64,000 bases of DNA, from NCBI RefSeq assembly GCF_000190735.1, contig NC_015177.1, positions 2,046,001-2,110,000 on the forward strand, given 5' to 3'. Below the pieces are notes generated by a model, which was given only the letters and a program-made list of their open reading frames with translations, searched no databases and was not told the DNA's origin. Of the stretch, positions 24,563 to 35,374 are shown piece by piece. Every line of letters starts with the position of its first letter. Positions within the stretch are counted from its first letter, which is position 1. Position numbers and translations under genes: made by a program. The DNA is from Pseudopedobacter saltans DSM 12145. Lineage in GTDB: Bacteria > Bacteroidota > Bacteroidia > Sphingobacteriales > Sphingobacteriaceae.

Positions 24563-25516
24563 ATGCTTAGAATCTACTACAAAAAAAACACGCGCTTAGC
24601 CAAAGAAACAGACATAGATCTTTTAAGGGAAATACCTATTGAAAGTCTGATTTGGGTAGATCTGCAGAATCCTACGATTGAGGAAAAAGTGACTATAGAG
24701 ACTTATTTCGACATCAAATACTCGTCTGAAGAAGAAACGCAGGAAATTGAAAGCTCGTCGCGTTTCAGTGAACTTGACAATGAAATCATCATCAATTCTA
24801 GTTTTTTGTCAGTCAGACAGCATGGCTTCGAGTATTGCCCGGTATCTATGATTTTGGAGAAAGGAATCCTATTTACCTACAGAGATGATGATATCAAAAC
24901 CTTTAGTGAGTCGGTAAAGAAAATAAAATCCAACCCGACCTCTTATACCAACGGTTACCAGATATTATGTACTTTACTCGAAATTTGTATCGATCAGGAT
25001 GCGGACCTTATAGAAAATATTGCCAAGGAAATTTCTGAGCTTAACAAAATATTAAAGGCGACCAACGAAAAAGTAGATGAGCAGGATTTATTGAAAATAT
25101 CTTCCCTTCAAAATGACAACATGTTATTGCGGGAAAATATTATAGATAAGCAAAGGATGGTCTCTGCCCTGCTTAAATCTAATTCCTTTCCCTATGATAA
25201 GATTGATCTGTTAAGAATTATGATTAAGGATATCAGCTCCCTTTTAGAACATAATAAATTTGCCTTCGAACGTCTCGAATTCCTTCAGGACACCTTCATG
25301 GGTTTGATCAATATTGAACAGAACAGAATCATTAAGATCTTCACAGTTGCTACAGTTGCATTTATGCCACCAACATTAATTGCGAGCATTTACGGCATGA
25401 ACTTTACGAATATGCCTGAATTAAATTGGAAGTATGGCTATGGCACCGCAATTTTGTTAATGTTGATTTCATCTTTTGGAACCATAATTTACTTCAAAAA
25501 GAAGAAATGGCTGTAG
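24563..25516 (+). CDS. corA: CorA-family magnesium/cobalt transporter
   Basis: CorA is a pentameric inner-membrane channel for Mg2+. The 317-residue protein has a long cytoplasmic alpha/beta N-terminal part. Two C-terminal transmembrane helices follow, the first ending in the selectivity motif YGMN (277-280, with NMPELNWKYG as the loop), then a basic KKKKWL tail. This is the canonical layout. It is transcribed divergently from the radical SAM gene and followed by a porin with its own promoter. Confidence 0.95.
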   Translation: MLRIYYKKNTRLAKETDIDLLREIPIESLIWVDLQNPTIEEKVTIETYFDIKYSSEEETQEIESSSRFSELDNEIIINSSFLSVRQHGFEYCPVSMILEKGILFTYRDDDIKTFSESVKKIKSNPTSYTNGYQILCTLLEICIDQDADLIENIAKEISELNKILKATNEKVDEQDLLKISSLQNDNMLLRENIIDKQRMVSALLKSNSFPYDKIDLLRIMIKDISSLLEHNKFAFERLEFLQDTFMGLINIEQNRIIKIFTVATVAFMPPTLIASIYGMNFTNMPELNWKYGYGTAILLMLISSFGTIIYFKKKKWL

Positions 25517-25571
25517 ACCAATAATTAATATTTTGTTAACACAAACTTAACATTCAAAGAATTCTTATTCA

Positions 25572-25579
25572 TAGTTTTG
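25572..25579 (+). promoter_or_regulatory. Putative -7 box of the porin gene
   Basis: TAGTTTTG matches TAnnTTTG and lies 34 bp before the porin start codon in an AT-rich intergenic region. Confidence 0.4.
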
Positions 25580-25613
25580 CATCAATTTAACATTGGTTAC
25601 ACATTAACTTAAC

Positions 25614-26831
25614 ATGAATAAAAGAATCGCGATTTTTTTCTTAACATTTGCTACGATATTCTTTTCCCATGCTGCTTTTTCGGAAACAGCAGATTCTTTA
25701 AAACAAAATAGTTTGGGAAACCGTAAATGGTTTGAAGTTATTTCTTTGAGAGGTTATGGACAAGTTCGCTATAACAGATTGTTGGAAACTAATGAAAAAT
25801 TAGGCTGCGATCAGTGCGACAAATCCTGGGGAAATGACGGAGGTCTTTTCATTCGACGACTAAGATTAGTTTTTTATGGATGGGTAAATGAACGTATCTA
25901 CTTCTACGTTCAACCGGATTTCGCCAGTTCCTCTGGCTCTACCTTAAACTATCTGCAACTTAGAGATGCGTTTGTAGATTTGGGTATAGATAAAGAAAAC
26001 ATATTCAGAGTAAGAATAGGACAAAGTAAAGTCCCTTATGGTTTTGAAAACGCGCAGTCGAGCCAGAACAGATTGACAATAGACAGAGCTGACGGCACAA
26101 ACAGTGCTTTTGTAAACGAAAGAGATTTAGGCGTTTTTATTTACTGGACTCCTAAAATCGTTCAGGAAAGATTCGAAACCATCAGTACACTTAAATTAAA
26201 AGGCTCTGGGAATTTCGGTATGGCAGGATTTGGTTTCTTCAACGGACAGGGAGCAAACAAGGCCGACCTTAATAAAAAGCAGCATATCGTAGGCCGTTTC
26301 ACCTATCCCCTGCTTTTCGGCAAACAATTTATAGAGCCAGGAATACAGGCTTATACAGGAGATTTCACTATGCCTTCTGATTTATTAAGCAATGGGGTAA
26401 AAACCAATTTAGACAAGACCTACAAAGACGAAAGAATTGGGGCAACTCTGGTAATTTACCCTCAACCAATAGGTATCCAGGCAGAATACAATATTGGTAA
26501 AGGCCCACAATACAACAAACAAACAGATTCTATAGAAGTAAGAAATCTAAAAGGCGGTTATATTACTTTAAATGCCAAAGCCAATATTGGTAAGGACTTA
26601 ATTTATCCTTACTTCAAGTATAATTATTACGATGGAGGTAAGAAATTTGAAAAGGATGCAAGAAGCTATTTAGTAAAAGAATTTGAGACGGGGATAGAAT
26701 GGCAACCTAACAAGTTTTTAGAACTGGTTGTAGCTTACACCATTTCAGATCGCACTTACGAAGATTTTGTTTTAAGAAATAACCGACAAAAAGGAAATTT
26801 ACTGCGTATCCAAGCACAATTTAATTTCTAG
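25614..26831 (+). CDS. Phosphate-selective porin O/P family outer-membrane protein
   Basis: This 405-residue outer-membrane barrel has a signal peptide (cleavage near HAAFSE). It shows the OprO/OprP family pattern: LRGYGQVRYNRL as the first strand, FIRRLRLVFYGWVNERIYFYVQPDF, then RIGQSKVPYGFENAQSS, and a terminal strand ending in Phe (RIQAQFNF). Members take up phosphate or other anions, but in Bacteroidota most are uncharacterised. It shares a bidirectional terminator with clpC. Confidence 0.85.
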   Translation: MNKRIAIFFLTFATIFFSHAAFSETADSLKQNSLGNRKWFEVISLRGYGQVRYNRLLETNEKLGCDQCDKSWGNDGGLFIRRLRLVFYGWVNERIYFYVQPDFASSSGSTLNYLQLRDAFVDLGIDKENIFRVRIGQSKVPYGFENAQSSQNRLTIDRADGTNSAFVNERDLGVFIYWTPKIVQERFETISTLKLKGSGNFGMAGFGFFNGQGANKADLNKKQHIVGRFTYPLLFGKQFIEPGIQAYTGDFTMPSDLLSNGVKTNLDKTYKDERIGATLVIYPQPIGIQAEYNIGKGPQYNKQTDSIEVRNLKGGYITLNAKANIGKDLIYPYFKYNYYDGGKKFEKDARSYLVKEFETGIEWQPNKFLELVVAYTISDRTYEDFVLRNNRQKGNLLRIQAQFNF

Positions 26832-26921
26832 ACAACAGATAGATTCACAATAATAACATTGTCGTTTGAGAGATATTGTGACTATGAACTATTGACTATT
26901 GAAATTGAACTAATAAAACAC

Positions 26922-26957
26922 AAAAAGGGCGCCTTCATCATTAAAGCGCCCTTTTCT
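26922..26957 (+). terminator. Bidirectional terminator between the porin and clpC
   Basis: AAAAGGGCGC (26923-26932) and GCGCCCTTTT (26946-26955) form a perfect 10-bp GC-rich stem with U-runs on both strands. It lies between two convergent genes, 90 bp after the porin stop and 8 bp beyond the clpC stop. Confidence 0.88.
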
Positions 26958-26964
26958 CATTTAT

Positions 26965-29508
26965 TTATTCGCCACTTTCCTTTTCCTCTTCTTTTTTCTT
27001 ATTCTTCTTAGCAGCTTTAGAACTTACCTTTATTTCATCTTTACTTTTATCGTAATCCACTTCTATCGAATCACCTTCGTTCAGTTCACCTTTCAAAATC
27101 TCCTCAGCAATCGGATCTTCAAGGAACTTCTGAATGGCTCTTTTCAATGGACGGGCACCAAAACTGGAATCAAAACCTTTCTCGGCAATGTATTCTTTAG
27201 CAGCTTCTGTAAGATTAACTTTGTAACCTAAACCTTGTACTCTTCCGAAAAGCGCTTTCAGTTCGATATCGATAATTTTGAAGATTTCTTCTTTTTCCAA
27301 AGAATTAAATACAATCACATCATCTATCCTGTTCAAAAACTCTGGAGCAAAAGCTCTTTTCAAAGCAGTTTCAATAACTGTTTTATTATGATCCTCAGCC
27401 TGTGATGTTCTTGCAGAAGTAGCAAAACCTACACCTTGGCCAAATTCTTTCAATTGTCTTGCACCAATATTAGAAGTCATAATGATGATCGTATTTCTAA
27501 AATCAACTTTTCTGCCTAACGAGTCTGTCAGCTGACCTTCATCTAACACTTGCAATAGGATATTGAATACATCCGGATGCGCTTTTTCAATCTCATCGAG
27601 TAAGACTACTGCATAAGGCTTTCTTCTAACTTTTTCAGTTAATTGTCCACCTTCTTCATAACCAACATATCCTGGAGGCGCACCAACTAGTCTTGAAACC
27701 GCGAATTTCTCCATATACTCGCTCATGTCGATTTGAATCAAAGCGTCATCTGCATCGAACATGAAACGGGCAAGCTCCTTAGCCAATTCTGTTTTACCAA
27801 CACCTGTTGGACCTAAGAATATGAAAGAACCAATTGGTTTCTTAGGATCTTTCAGACCTGCTCTGGTACGTTGGATAGCTTTACTCAGTTTCTTGATAGC
27901 CTCATCCTGACCAATGATTTTCTCGTTGATCTTGTCAAACATACCCAATAACTTTTGGCTATCTGTTTGTCCAACTTTTTGTAACGGAATACCGGTCATC
28001 ATAGAAACAACCTCCGCCACATTATCTTCAGTTACCGTATATCTTTTAGATTTCGTTTCCGCTTCCCAGTCAGATTTCGCTTTCTCTAATTCTTCGATAA
28101 GATTCTTCTCAGTATCACGAAGTTTAGCAGCTTCCTCATATTTCTGGCTACGAACAACCTTATTCTTCTCAACCTTAACATCTTCTATCTTCTGCTCGAT
28201 TTCGATGATATTCTGAGGAACATGAATGTTCGTTAAATGCACACGAGAACCAGCTTCGTCTAAGGCATCTATCGCTTTATCCGGTAAAAATCTGTCTGTA
28301 ATGTATCTAGTTGTCAAATTCACACAAGCCTGAATTGCTTCATCTGTGTAATTTACTCCATGGTGCTCTTCGTACTTATCTTTAATTCTGTTTAAAATCT
28401 CAACCGTTTCATCAGGTGTTGCTGGCTCAATCATCACCTTTTGGAAACGGCGATCCAAAGCCCCGTCCTTTTCGATAAACTGACGATATTCATCTAAAGT
28501 GGTTGCACCTATACATTGTATTTCTCCCCTGGCCAAAGCCGGTTTAAACATATTTGATGCATCTAAAGAGCCAGAAGCTCCACCTGCTCCAACTATAGTG
28601 TGAATCTCATCGATAAACAAAATCACATCCGGAGATTTCTCGAGTTCGTTCATTACCGCCTTCATACGTTCTTCAAACTGACCACGGTATTTTGTACCGG
28701 CAACCAGCGATGCAAGATCCAGAGTTACCACACGCTTGTTAAACAACACACGGGAAACTTTACGTTGAACAATACGCAAGGCCAATCCCTCTGCAATGGC
28801 AGACTTACCAACTCCCGGTTCTCCAATTAAAATTGGATTATTCTTTTTCCTGCGGGATAAGATCTGCGAAACCCTTTCAATCTCCTTCTCGCGACCAACG
28901 ATGGGGTCTAACTTACCGTCTTCAGCCATTTTGGTTAAATCTCTACCAAAATTATCTAAAACCGGAGTTTTGGATTTGATATCCGAAACTTTCTTCGGTT
29001 GAGAAAAAGATTCCTCCTCTCTATACTCATCATCACCACTAGCTGTTGAGTTGGAAGGTTCATCTCTGAAATTTCCTTTATTCAACTCAACCTCAGATTT
29101 AATGACTTCGTAATTCAGATCGAACTGCGCCAATATCTGCGAAGCAATATTATCTTCTTCTCGCAGGATAGAAAGCAATAAATGCTCTGTACCTATCACA
29201 TCACTTTTAAAGATTTTTGCTTCTAAATAGGTTATCTTCAATACTTTTTCGGCTTGTTTAGTCAACGGAATATTACCCAAATTAACGGTAATACCAGAAG
29301 TGCCTTTAACAGCATCTTCTACTGCTTTTCTAAGCTTTGTAGTATCAACACCCAAAGATTTTAAAATCTTTATCGCTACACCATCTCCTTCTCTGATCAA
29401 TCCAAGTAACAAGTGTTCAGTACCAATATAATCGTGACCCAATCTTAAAGCTTCTTCTCGACTGTAGGAAATCACGTCTTTTACTCTGGGCGAAAATTTA
29501 GCTTCCAT
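26965..29508 (-). CDS. clpC: ATP-dependent Clp protease ATP-binding subunit ClpC
   Basis: ClpC is an AAA+ unfoldase that feeds proteins to ClpP. The 847-residue protein has two Clp N repeats (about 1-145), AAA1 with Walker [10 protein letters not shown] and Walker B LFIDEIHT, a middle coiled coil with a UVR motif (about 430-465, [15 protein letters not shown]), and AAA2 with [14 protein letters not shown] and [12 protein letters not shown] Lys/Glu-rich tail ends the protein. The UVR motif and the short middle domain separate ClpC from ClpB. It is monocistronic and bounded by the strong terminator. Confidence 0.97.
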   Translation of the reverse strand: MEAKFSPRVKDVISYSREEALRLGHDYIGTEHLLLGLIREGDGVAIKILKSLGVDTTKLRKAVEDAVKGTSGITVNLGNIPLTKQAEKVLKITYLEAKIFKSDVIGTEHLLLSILREEDNIASQILAQFDLNYEVIKSEVELNKGNFRDEPSNSTASGDDEYREEESFSQPKKVSDIKSKTPVLDNFGRDLTKMAEDGKLDPIVGREKEIERVSQILSRRKKNNPILIGEPGVGKSAIAEGLALRIVQRKVSRVLFNKRVVTLDLASLVAGTKYRGQFEERMKAVMNELEKSPDVILFIDEIHTIVGAGGASGSLDASNMFKPALARGEIQCIGATTLDEYRQFIEKDGALDRRFQKVMIEPATPDETVEILNRIKDKYEEHHGVNYTDEAIQACVNLTTRYITDRFLPDKAIDALDEAGSRVHLTNIHVPQNIIEIEQKIEDVKVEKNKVVRSQKYEEAAKLRDTEKNLIEELEKAKSDWEAETKSKRYTVTEDNVAEVVSMMTGIPLQKVGQTDSQKLLGMFDKINEKIIGQDEAIKKLSKAIQRTRAGLKDPKKPIGSFIFLGPTGVGKTELAKELARFMFDADDALIQIDMSEYMEKFAVSRLVGAPPGYVGYEEGGQLTEKVRRKPYAVVLLDEIEKAHPDVFNILLQVLDEGQLTDSLGRKVDFRNTIIIMTSNIGARQLKEFGQGVGFATSARTSQAEDHNKTVIETALKRAFAPEFLNRIDDVIVFNSLEKEEIFKIIDIELKALFGRVQGLGYKVNLTEAAKEYIAEKGFDSSFGARPLKRAIQKFLEDPIAEEILKGELNEGDSIEVDYDKSKDEIKVSSKAAKKNKKKEEEKESGE

Positions 29509-29698
29509 TATTATACCTTTCTTCTAAGTGTTGAACGCTCTAATGTATCAATTTGTTCTTAATAGCAAAGCGCCCTTATTAAAGTATTTATCAACAATAC
29601 GTCCAAAAATCAAAAATCTGCTATACGTTGTACCAATTAAATAAAATTTACCCATTTGTGACTTAATTATCGATATTTGAAGATTAAATCAAGAAACA

Positions 29699-31378
29699 AT
29701 GTCAGACGAGAAAATCATCTTTTCAATGGCTGGTGTAAATAAGATTTACCCACCTCAGAAACAGGTTTTAAAGAATATTTATTTATCATTTTTTTACGGT
29801 GCCAAGATCGGTGTCATCGGTCTTAACGGCTCAGGGAAATCATCTTTATTAAAAATTATTGCTGGTTTAGACAAATCTTATCAGGGAGAAGTGGTGTTTT
29901 CTCCGGGTTATTCTGTAGGCTATTTAGCTCAGGAGCCGGAACTTGACAATACCAAGACAGTAAAAGAAGTTGTTGAAGAAGGGGCTAAAGAAATAGTTGA
30001 CATCTTAAAAGAGTACGAAGAAATTAACGAAAAGTTTGGCCTGCCCGAAGTTTATGAAGATGCTGATGCAATGGATAAACTGATGACGAGACAGGGAGAG
30101 CTTCAGGATAAAATTGATGCAGTGAATGCATGGGAACTGGATTCTAAACTTGAAAGGGCTATGGACGCATTACGTTGTCCAGAACCAGACACTAAAATAG
30201 CCACTTTGTCAGGTGGTGAACGCAGACGTGTGGCATTATGTCGCCTTTTAATTCAACAACCTGATGTATTGTTGTTGGACGAGCCCACCAACCACTTGGA
30301 TGCGGAATCGATAGATTGGTTGGAACTGCACTTACAACAATACCCGGGAACAGTAATAGCTGTAACCCACGACAGGTATTTCCTGGATAACGTTGCCGGA
30401 TGGATTTTAGAACTGGACCGTGGCGAAGGTATTCCATGGAAAGGGAACTATTCTTCCTGGTTAGAACAAAAAGCAAAACGCCTGTCTCAGGAAGAAAAAA
30501 CGGAAAGCAAGCGCCAGAAAACATTAGAACGCGAATTGGAATGGGTAAGAATGGCACCTAAAGCTCGTCACGCAAAATCGAAAGCGCGTTTAAGCAATTA
30601 CGAAAAACTGGCATCAGAAGAAACAAAAGAAAGGGAAGAAAAACTGGAGCTCTTTATCCCTCCAGGTCCACGATTAGGAAATGTAGTTATCGAAGCTACT
30701 GGAGTGTCCAAAGCTTATGGAGATAAAGTTCTTTTCGACAATTTGACTTTTTCTTTACCGCCTGCCGGCATCGTAGGAATTATCGGCCCGAATGGTGCAG
30801 GAAAAACCACACTCTTCAGATTAATTACTGGTCAGGAACAACCTGATTCTGGAACATTTAGAGTCGGAGAAACTGTAAAACTGGGGTATGTAGACCAAAT
30901 GCATCACGATTTGGATCCTGAAAAATCGGTATGGGAGAACATCACCGGCGGACACGAGACTATGATTTTAGGAAATCGTTCGGTAAACTCGAGAGCCTAT
31001 GTTTCCAAATTCAATTTCAATGGCGCCGATCAGCAGAAAAAAATTAGTGTATTATCTGGCGGTGAAAGAAACAGAGCGCATTTAGCGATTACTTTAAAAG
31101 AAGGTTCTAATGTATTATTATTGGATGAACCTACCAATGATATCGACGTAAATACATTACGGGCTCTGGAAGAAGCCTTAGAAAACTTTGGAGGCTGTGC
31201 GGTAATCATTTCCCACGACCGTTGGTTTTTAGACCGTATTTGTACACATATTATGGCTTTTGAGGGCGATTCGCAGGTTTACTTTTTCGAAGGTAATTAC
31301 ACCGAATACGAAGAGAACCGTAAAAAACGCCTGGGAGATGTTGCCCCTAAAAGAATCAAGTATAAAAAATTGGCATAG
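29699..31378 (+). CDS. ettA: Energy-dependent translational throttle protein EttA
   Basis: EttA is an ABC-F ATPase that binds the ribosomal E site and gates the first peptide bond according to the ATP/ADP ratio. The 559-residue protein has two ABC domains without membrane segments. The first has Walker A GLNGSGKSS, signature LSGGERRRVALC and DEPTNHLD. The second has GPNGAGKTT, LSGGERNRAHLA and DEPTNDID. An arm insertion follows the first Walker A, with the basic inter-domain linker WVRMAPKARHAKSKARL between. Length and these blocks match EttA rather than Uup or Vga. Confidence 0.95.
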   Translation: MSDEKIIFSMAGVNKIYPPQKQVLKNIYLSFFYGAKIGVIGLNGSGKSSLLKIIAGLDKSYQGEVVFSPGYSVGYLAQEPELDNTKTVKEVVEEGAKEIVDILKEYEEINEKFGLPEVYEDADAMDKLMTRQGELQDKIDAVNAWELDSKLERAMDALRCPEPDTKIATLSGGERRRVALCRLLIQQPDVLLLDEPTNHLDAESIDWLELHLQQYPGTVIAVTHDRYFLDNVAGWILELDRGEGIPWKGNYSSWLEQKAKRLSQEEKTESKRQKTLERELEWVRMAPKARHAKSKARLSNYEKLASEETKEREEKLELFIPPGPRLGNVVIEATGVSKAYGDKVLFDNLTFSLPPAGIVGIIGPNGAGKTTLFRLITGQEQPDSGTFRVGETVKLGYVDQMHHDLDPEKSVWENITGGHETMILGNRSVNSRAYVSKFNFNGADQQKKISVLSGGERNRAHLAITLKEGSNVLLLDEPTNDIDVNTLRALEEALENFGGCAVIISHDRWFLDRICTHIMAFEGDSQVYFFEGNYTEYEENRKKRLGDVAPKRIKYKKLA

Positions 31379-31400
31379 TTGCCTAAATAAATTTATCACC

Positions 31401-31438
31401 GGAGTACCTGAAAGTGTTCTTTTCCAGGTACTCCCTTT
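31401..31438 (+). terminator. Intrinsic terminator of ettA
   Basis: GGAGTACCTG (31401-31410) and CAGGTACTCC (31425-31434) form a perfect 10-bp stem with a 14-nt loop, followed by CTTT, 22 bp after the ettA stop. Confidence 0.7.
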
Positions 31439-31565
31439 AAATGATCTTTCAGAAAGGACAAACAAGAACATACCCGCCACTTTTCCACTTTCTACTTTTT
31501 ACTTTTTACTTCATCCGACTCTCCCGAATGCTTAACATTACCCAAAAACTTATCTTTTGATTTTC

Positions 31566-31573
31566 TAACTTTG
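31566..31573 (+). promoter_or_regulatory. Putative -7 box of the aldo/keto reductase gene
   Basis: TAACTTTG matches TAnnTTTG and lies 19 bp upstream of the start codon at 31593. Confidence 0.45.
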
Positions 31574-31592
31574 AGTTTAGATTTTATGCGAC

Positions 31593-32576
31593 ATGAATTA
31601 TAGATTATTAGGTAAGACCGGTTTTAACATATCTGAAGTTAGCCTGGGTACATGGCAGGTTGGCGGTAAGTGGGGAGAAAAATTCGACCATTCTAATGCC
31701 GAAAAAATACTGAATTCCGCCATTGATAATGGAATCAATTTTATTGATACTGCTGATGTTTACGGTGATGGAGAGAGTGAAAAAGCCGTTGGAAATGTAG
31801 TAAGATCCAGATCGGAAGAAATTTTTGTTGCAACAAAATGCGGAAGAAAGTTCTCTCCACATATCAACGAATCTTATACTGTAGAAGCGCTGCGCAAATG
31901 TGTCGAATACTCACTCGCAAATATGAAATTGGATGTAATTGATCTTATTCAGTTGCATTGCCCACCAACTGAGGTCTTCTATAGAGACGAAATCTTCGAG
32001 CTTTTTGACAGATTGAAAGACGAAGGAAAAATCAGAAACCTGGGCGTAAGTATCGAAAAGGTATCAGAAGGGTTGCAGGCGATGAAATACGAGAATGTTA
32101 CGTCAATTCAATTTATCTTCAATATGTTCAGACAGAAACCTATTGATGAATTATTTGCTGCAGTGAAAGCCAATAACGTAGGTTTAATTGCCCGTGTACC
32201 ATTAGCCAGTGGATTATTAACGGGAAAATTCTCAGAAACCACTAATTTCGGTAAAGATGACCATCGTTTTTTCAACAGGAATGGAGAAGCCTTTGATAAG
32301 GGTGAAACATTTTCTGGTGTAGATTATCAACTAGGATTAGAGGCCGTTAACGATTTAAAATCTATTTTCCCTGGTCAGGAACTGGCTCTGGTAGCGTTAA
32401 AATGGATTTTACAGTTTAATGAAATCAGCTGCGTTATACCAGGCGCTTCTACTCCTGCCCAAATTGAAAACAACCTGAAGGTAGAACAGATAAGCGACCT
32501 CACCGAAGATCAAATGCAGGCTGTTAAAGCAGTTTACGAAAATAAAATCAAAAAATACGTTCATCATCTCTGGTAA
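31593..32576 (+). CDS. Aldo/keto reductase
   Basis: This 327-residue NADPH-dependent oxidoreductase has a TIM-barrel fold. The catalytic tetrad can be seen as Asp and Tyr in FIDTADVYGDGESEKAVG, Lys in FVATKCGRKFS, and His in LIQLHCPP. The cofactor-binding segment near the C-terminus is CVIPGASTPAQIENNL. It resembles the YdjG/general-stress-69 type that acts on small aldehydes. It stands alone, just upstream of the LacI-type operator of the amino-sugar operon, so it is probably not part of that regulon. Confidence 0.9.
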   Translation: MNYRLLGKTGFNISEVSLGTWQVGGKWGEKFDHSNAEKILNSAIDNGINFIDTADVYGDGESEKAVGNVVRSRSEEIFVATKCGRKFSPHINESYTVEALRKCVEYSLANMKLDVIDLIQLHCPPTEVFYRDEIFELFDRLKDEGKIRNLGVSIEKVSEGLQAMKYENVTSIQFIFNMFRQKPIDELFAAVKANNVGLIARVPLASGLLTGKFSETTNFGKDDHRFFNRNGEAFDKGETFSGVDYQLGLEAVNDLKSIFPGQELALVALKWILQFNEISCVIPGASTPAQIENNLKVEQISDLTEDQMQAVKAVYENKIKKYVHHLW

Positions 32577-32650
32577 AACCGAGAGTAATAAGAAGCCATC
32601 AAAAAAGTGTTCTTTAAACAATCTCTATCTATATAAATAACACATAAATT

Positions 32651-32674
32651 GAGAACGCTATCGAGAACGTTCTC
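32651..32674 (+). promoter_or_regulatory. LacI-type operator upstream of the nagP-like/nagA operon
   Basis: The perfect palindrome GAGAACGTTCTC (32663-32674) is preceded by a half-site repeat GAGAACGCTATC. It lies 77 bp before the transporter start. Related AACGTT-centred sites occur upstream of four other units in the window. Confidence 0.55.
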
Positions 32675-32750
32675 ATTCATTTTTATAGCCTAAAGCTATA
32701 ATTAACACGCTTATTTAGATAGTTTAGCTTCTACAACCTAAGTCAATATT

Positions 32751-34064
32751 ATGCAGGCAGTAGAAGCTAATTATTTAAGTAAGAGAGACACTACTATTTC
32801 AATTCTAATTATTGGATTGTTATTCTTTATTTTCGGTTTTGTGTCATGGGTAAATGCTATCTTGATTCCCTATTTCAAAATCGCATGCGAATTAACCAAT
32901 TTTCAATCGTACCTGGTGGCGTTCGCTTTTTATATTTCCTATTTCGTGGTATCCGTTCCATCATCCTACTTACTAAAATCTGTTGGTTTTAAAAAAGGAA
33001 TGATGATTGGCTTCTGGATTATGGCCATTGGCGCATTTATATTTGTTCCCGCAGCCTATACCCGGACCTATGAAGTCTTCCTCCTTGGATTATTTTCTCT
33101 GGGCGCCGGTTTAGCTATTTTACAAACTGCAGCAAACCCTTACATTACAGTTTTGGGTCCAAAAGAAAGAGCAGCCCAACGTATAAGCATTATGGGAATT
33201 TGCAATAAAGGTGCAGGTATTTTAGCCCCAATATTATTTGCCGCCGTTATTCTAAAGTCAACCGATGGAGAATTATTCAAGCAGATTCCATTAATGTCCA
33301 ACGCAGAACGTGAGATCGTATTGAATGAATTAATAAGAAGGGTTATCCTTCCGTATTCTGTTGTGGGTACAGTACTGCTTGGCCTTGGAATATTCGTATT
33401 ATATTCTCCTCTTCCAGAAATCAATACAGAAGCAGAAGATGCTACATTAGCCGAATCAAACTCTACCAAAACCAGTATTTTCCAATTCCCGCATTTAATT
33501 TTAGGAGCATTAGCGATTTTTCTGCATGTAGGTACACAAGTCGTAGCAATAGACACGATTATTGGCTATGCATCTTCTATGGGAATAGAACTTATGGAAG
33601 CGAAAACTTTCCCCTCCTACACACTTGGAGCTACCATTATCGGCTACATAATAGGTATTGTGACCATACCCCGTTTCATCAGTCAAAAAAATGCGCTAAG
33701 ACTATGCACCGTTTTGGGTACATTGTTTACCTTGCTTATTATTTTTTCAAACGGGGAAGTGACCATACTTGGCCATACGACAGATGTTTCTATCTGGTTT
33801 GTGGTTTTACTTGGACTGGCTAACTCTTTAGTTTGGGCCGGCATCTGGCCTTTGGCTTTGGATGGATTAGGCAGATTTACAAAATTAGGAGCTTCTATTA
33901 TGATTATGGGCTTATGCGGAAATGCGATTATCCCACTTTTTTATGGCCATTTTGCGGATATCCATAGTACAAGACAGGCTTATTGGGTATTGTTGCCATG
34001 TTATCTTTTTTTAGTATTTTATGCTATGCGTGGTTATAAACTAAAAAGGTGGACCATCAACTAA
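32751..34064 (+). CDS. Sugar MFS transporter (FucP/NagP-like)
   Basis: This is a 437-residue inner-membrane sugar:H+ symporter of the FHS family with 12 predicted helices. It starts with the family pattern ISILIIGLLFFIFGFVSWVNAILIPYFK. AANPYITVLGPKERAAQRISIMGICNKGAG follows helix 4, with the typical Asn and Glu residues that bind the sugar. Relatives import fucose, glucose or N-acetylglucosamine. Because nagA starts 6 bp downstream, GlcNAc or GalNAc is the likely substrate. It is expected to be under a LacI-type operator. Confidence 0.85.
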   Translation: MQAVEANYLSKRDTTISILIIGLLFFIFGFVSWVNAILIPYFKIACELTNFQSYLVAFAFYISYFVVSVPSSYLLKSVGFKKGMMIGFWIMAIGAFIFVPAAYTRTYEVFLLGLFSLGAGLAILQTAANPYITVLGPKERAAQRISIMGICNKGAGILAPILFAAVILKSTDGELFKQIPLMSNAEREIVLNELIRRVILPYSVVGTVLLGLGIFVLYSPLPEINTEAEDATLAESNSTKTSIFQFPHLILGALAIFLHVGTQVVAIDTIIGYASSMGIELMEAKTFPSYTLGATIIGYIIGIVTIPRFISQKNALRLCTVLGTLFTLLIIFSNGEVTILGHTTDVSIWFVVLLGLANSLVWAGIWPLALDGLGRFTKLGASIMIMGLCGNAIIPLFYGHFADIHSTRQAYWVLLPCYLFLVFYAMRGYKLKRWTIN

Positions 34065-34070
34065 TTGAAT

Positions 34071-35264
34071 ATGAGTAAATATTTAAAAATACATAATGGT
34101 GATATCATTACACCTTACAAAATCATTAAATCCGGCACAATTTTAATTAAGGGCAGTAAAATTATTGATATCCAGGCAGGAGATATTGATATTCCCGATT
34201 GTGAAAGTATAGATGCCGGTGGAAATTACATCTCACCAGGCTTTATAGATATCCACGTTCACGGCGGTGGCGGACATGATTTTATGGATGGCACTGCTGA
34301 TGCATTCCTTAAAATTGCAGAAGCACATGCTAGATATGGCACCACTGCATTGTCTCCAACCACATTAACGAGCGAAAAAGAAGATCTTTTTAAAACACTG
34401 GATAATTATGAAGCTGCCAATAAAAGCAACTTAAAAGGTGCGCAATTTATTGGAATGCATCTGGAAGGGCCTTATTTTGCTATGAGCCAGCGTGGCGCTC
34501 AGGATCCTCGCTATATACGCAATCCGGATCCTGCTGAATATGAAGAAATTCTAAATTACTCTAAATCCATTAGCAGATGGAGCGCGGCACCGGAATTGAA
34601 AGGTGCAATAGAATTTGGACGATATCTGAAATCTAAAGGAATATTGGTTGCCCTTGCCCATACCGATGCGATTTATGAAGAAGCTCTGGAAGCTTTTGAA
34701 AATGGTTATTCACTGGCCACACATTTCTATTCGTCTATGTCTGGTGTTACCCGAAGAGATGCTTACAGGTATGCCGGAGTCGTTGAAGCAGGTTACTTGA
34801 TTGATGAAATGGATGTAGAGATTATTGCCGATGGCATACATCTTCCTGCTCCCCTGCTAAAACTCATTTACAAGATAAAAGGCCCTGATAAAACCGCATT
34901 AATTACGGATGCTATGAGAGGTGCAGGAATGCCTGAAGGGGATAGTATCCTGGGAAGTTTGAAGAATGGTCTAAAAGTTATTATTGAAGGCGGAGTTGCC
35001 AAATTACCAGACAAAAGTTCTTTCGCCGGAAGTGTGGCAACTTTTGATAGATTGGTAAGGAACATGATTACGCTGGCCGATGTTCCATTGATAGAAGCTA
35101 TCAGAATGGCTGCGACTACACCTGCCAGAATTATGGGGATAGCCGATAAAAAAGGTTCTTTAAATTTGGGTAAAGATGCTGATATCGTTTTGTTTGATAA
35201 AGACATTAATATCCAGCGGACTATTATTCAGGGGCGGGAGGTGTTCAACTCGCAAACCTCTTAA
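34071..35264 (+). CDS. nagA: N-acetylglucosamine-6-phosphate deacetylase
   Basis: NagA hydrolyses GlcNAc-6-P to GlcN-6-P and acetate, the first committed step of amino-sugar catabolism. The 397-residue amidohydrolase has the metal motif FIDIHVHGGGGHDFMDG, GMHLEGPYF with the metal-binding Glu, AHTDA and THFYSSM with further metal histidines, and the catalytic Asp in LITDAMRGAG. The ATG at 34071 was preferred over a TTG two codons upstream. It is cotranscribed with the transporter, while its partner nagB lies 5 kb away in a second operon. Confidence 0.93.
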   Translation: MSKYLKIHNGDIITPYKIIKSGTILIKGSKIIDIQAGDIDIPDCESIDAGGNYISPGFIDIHVHGGGGHDFMDGTADAFLKIAEAHARYGTTALSPTTLTSEKEDLFKTLDNYEAANKSNLKGAQFIGMHLEGPYFAMSQRGAQDPRYIRNPDPAEYEEILNYSKSISRWSAAPELKGAIEFGRYLKSKGILVALAHTDAIYEEALEAFENGYSLATHFYSSMSGVTRRDAYRYAGVVEAGYLIDEMDVEIIADGIHLPAPLLKLIYKIKGPDKTALITDAMRGAGMPEGDSILGSLKNGLKVIIEGGVAKLPDKSSFAGSVATFDRLVRNMITLADVPLIEAIRMAATTPARIMGIADKKGSLNLGKDADIVLFDKDINIQRTIIQGREVFNSQTS

Positions 35265-35374
35265 ATCTTTCATCTGTTCGCTCTCATTGCCAAAATCCGT
35301 TTAATTGGCAATGGGGCGAATTTTATCTAAAGCACCAAAAGCTTAAAGAGAAATCACTAATAAACCATTTCAAC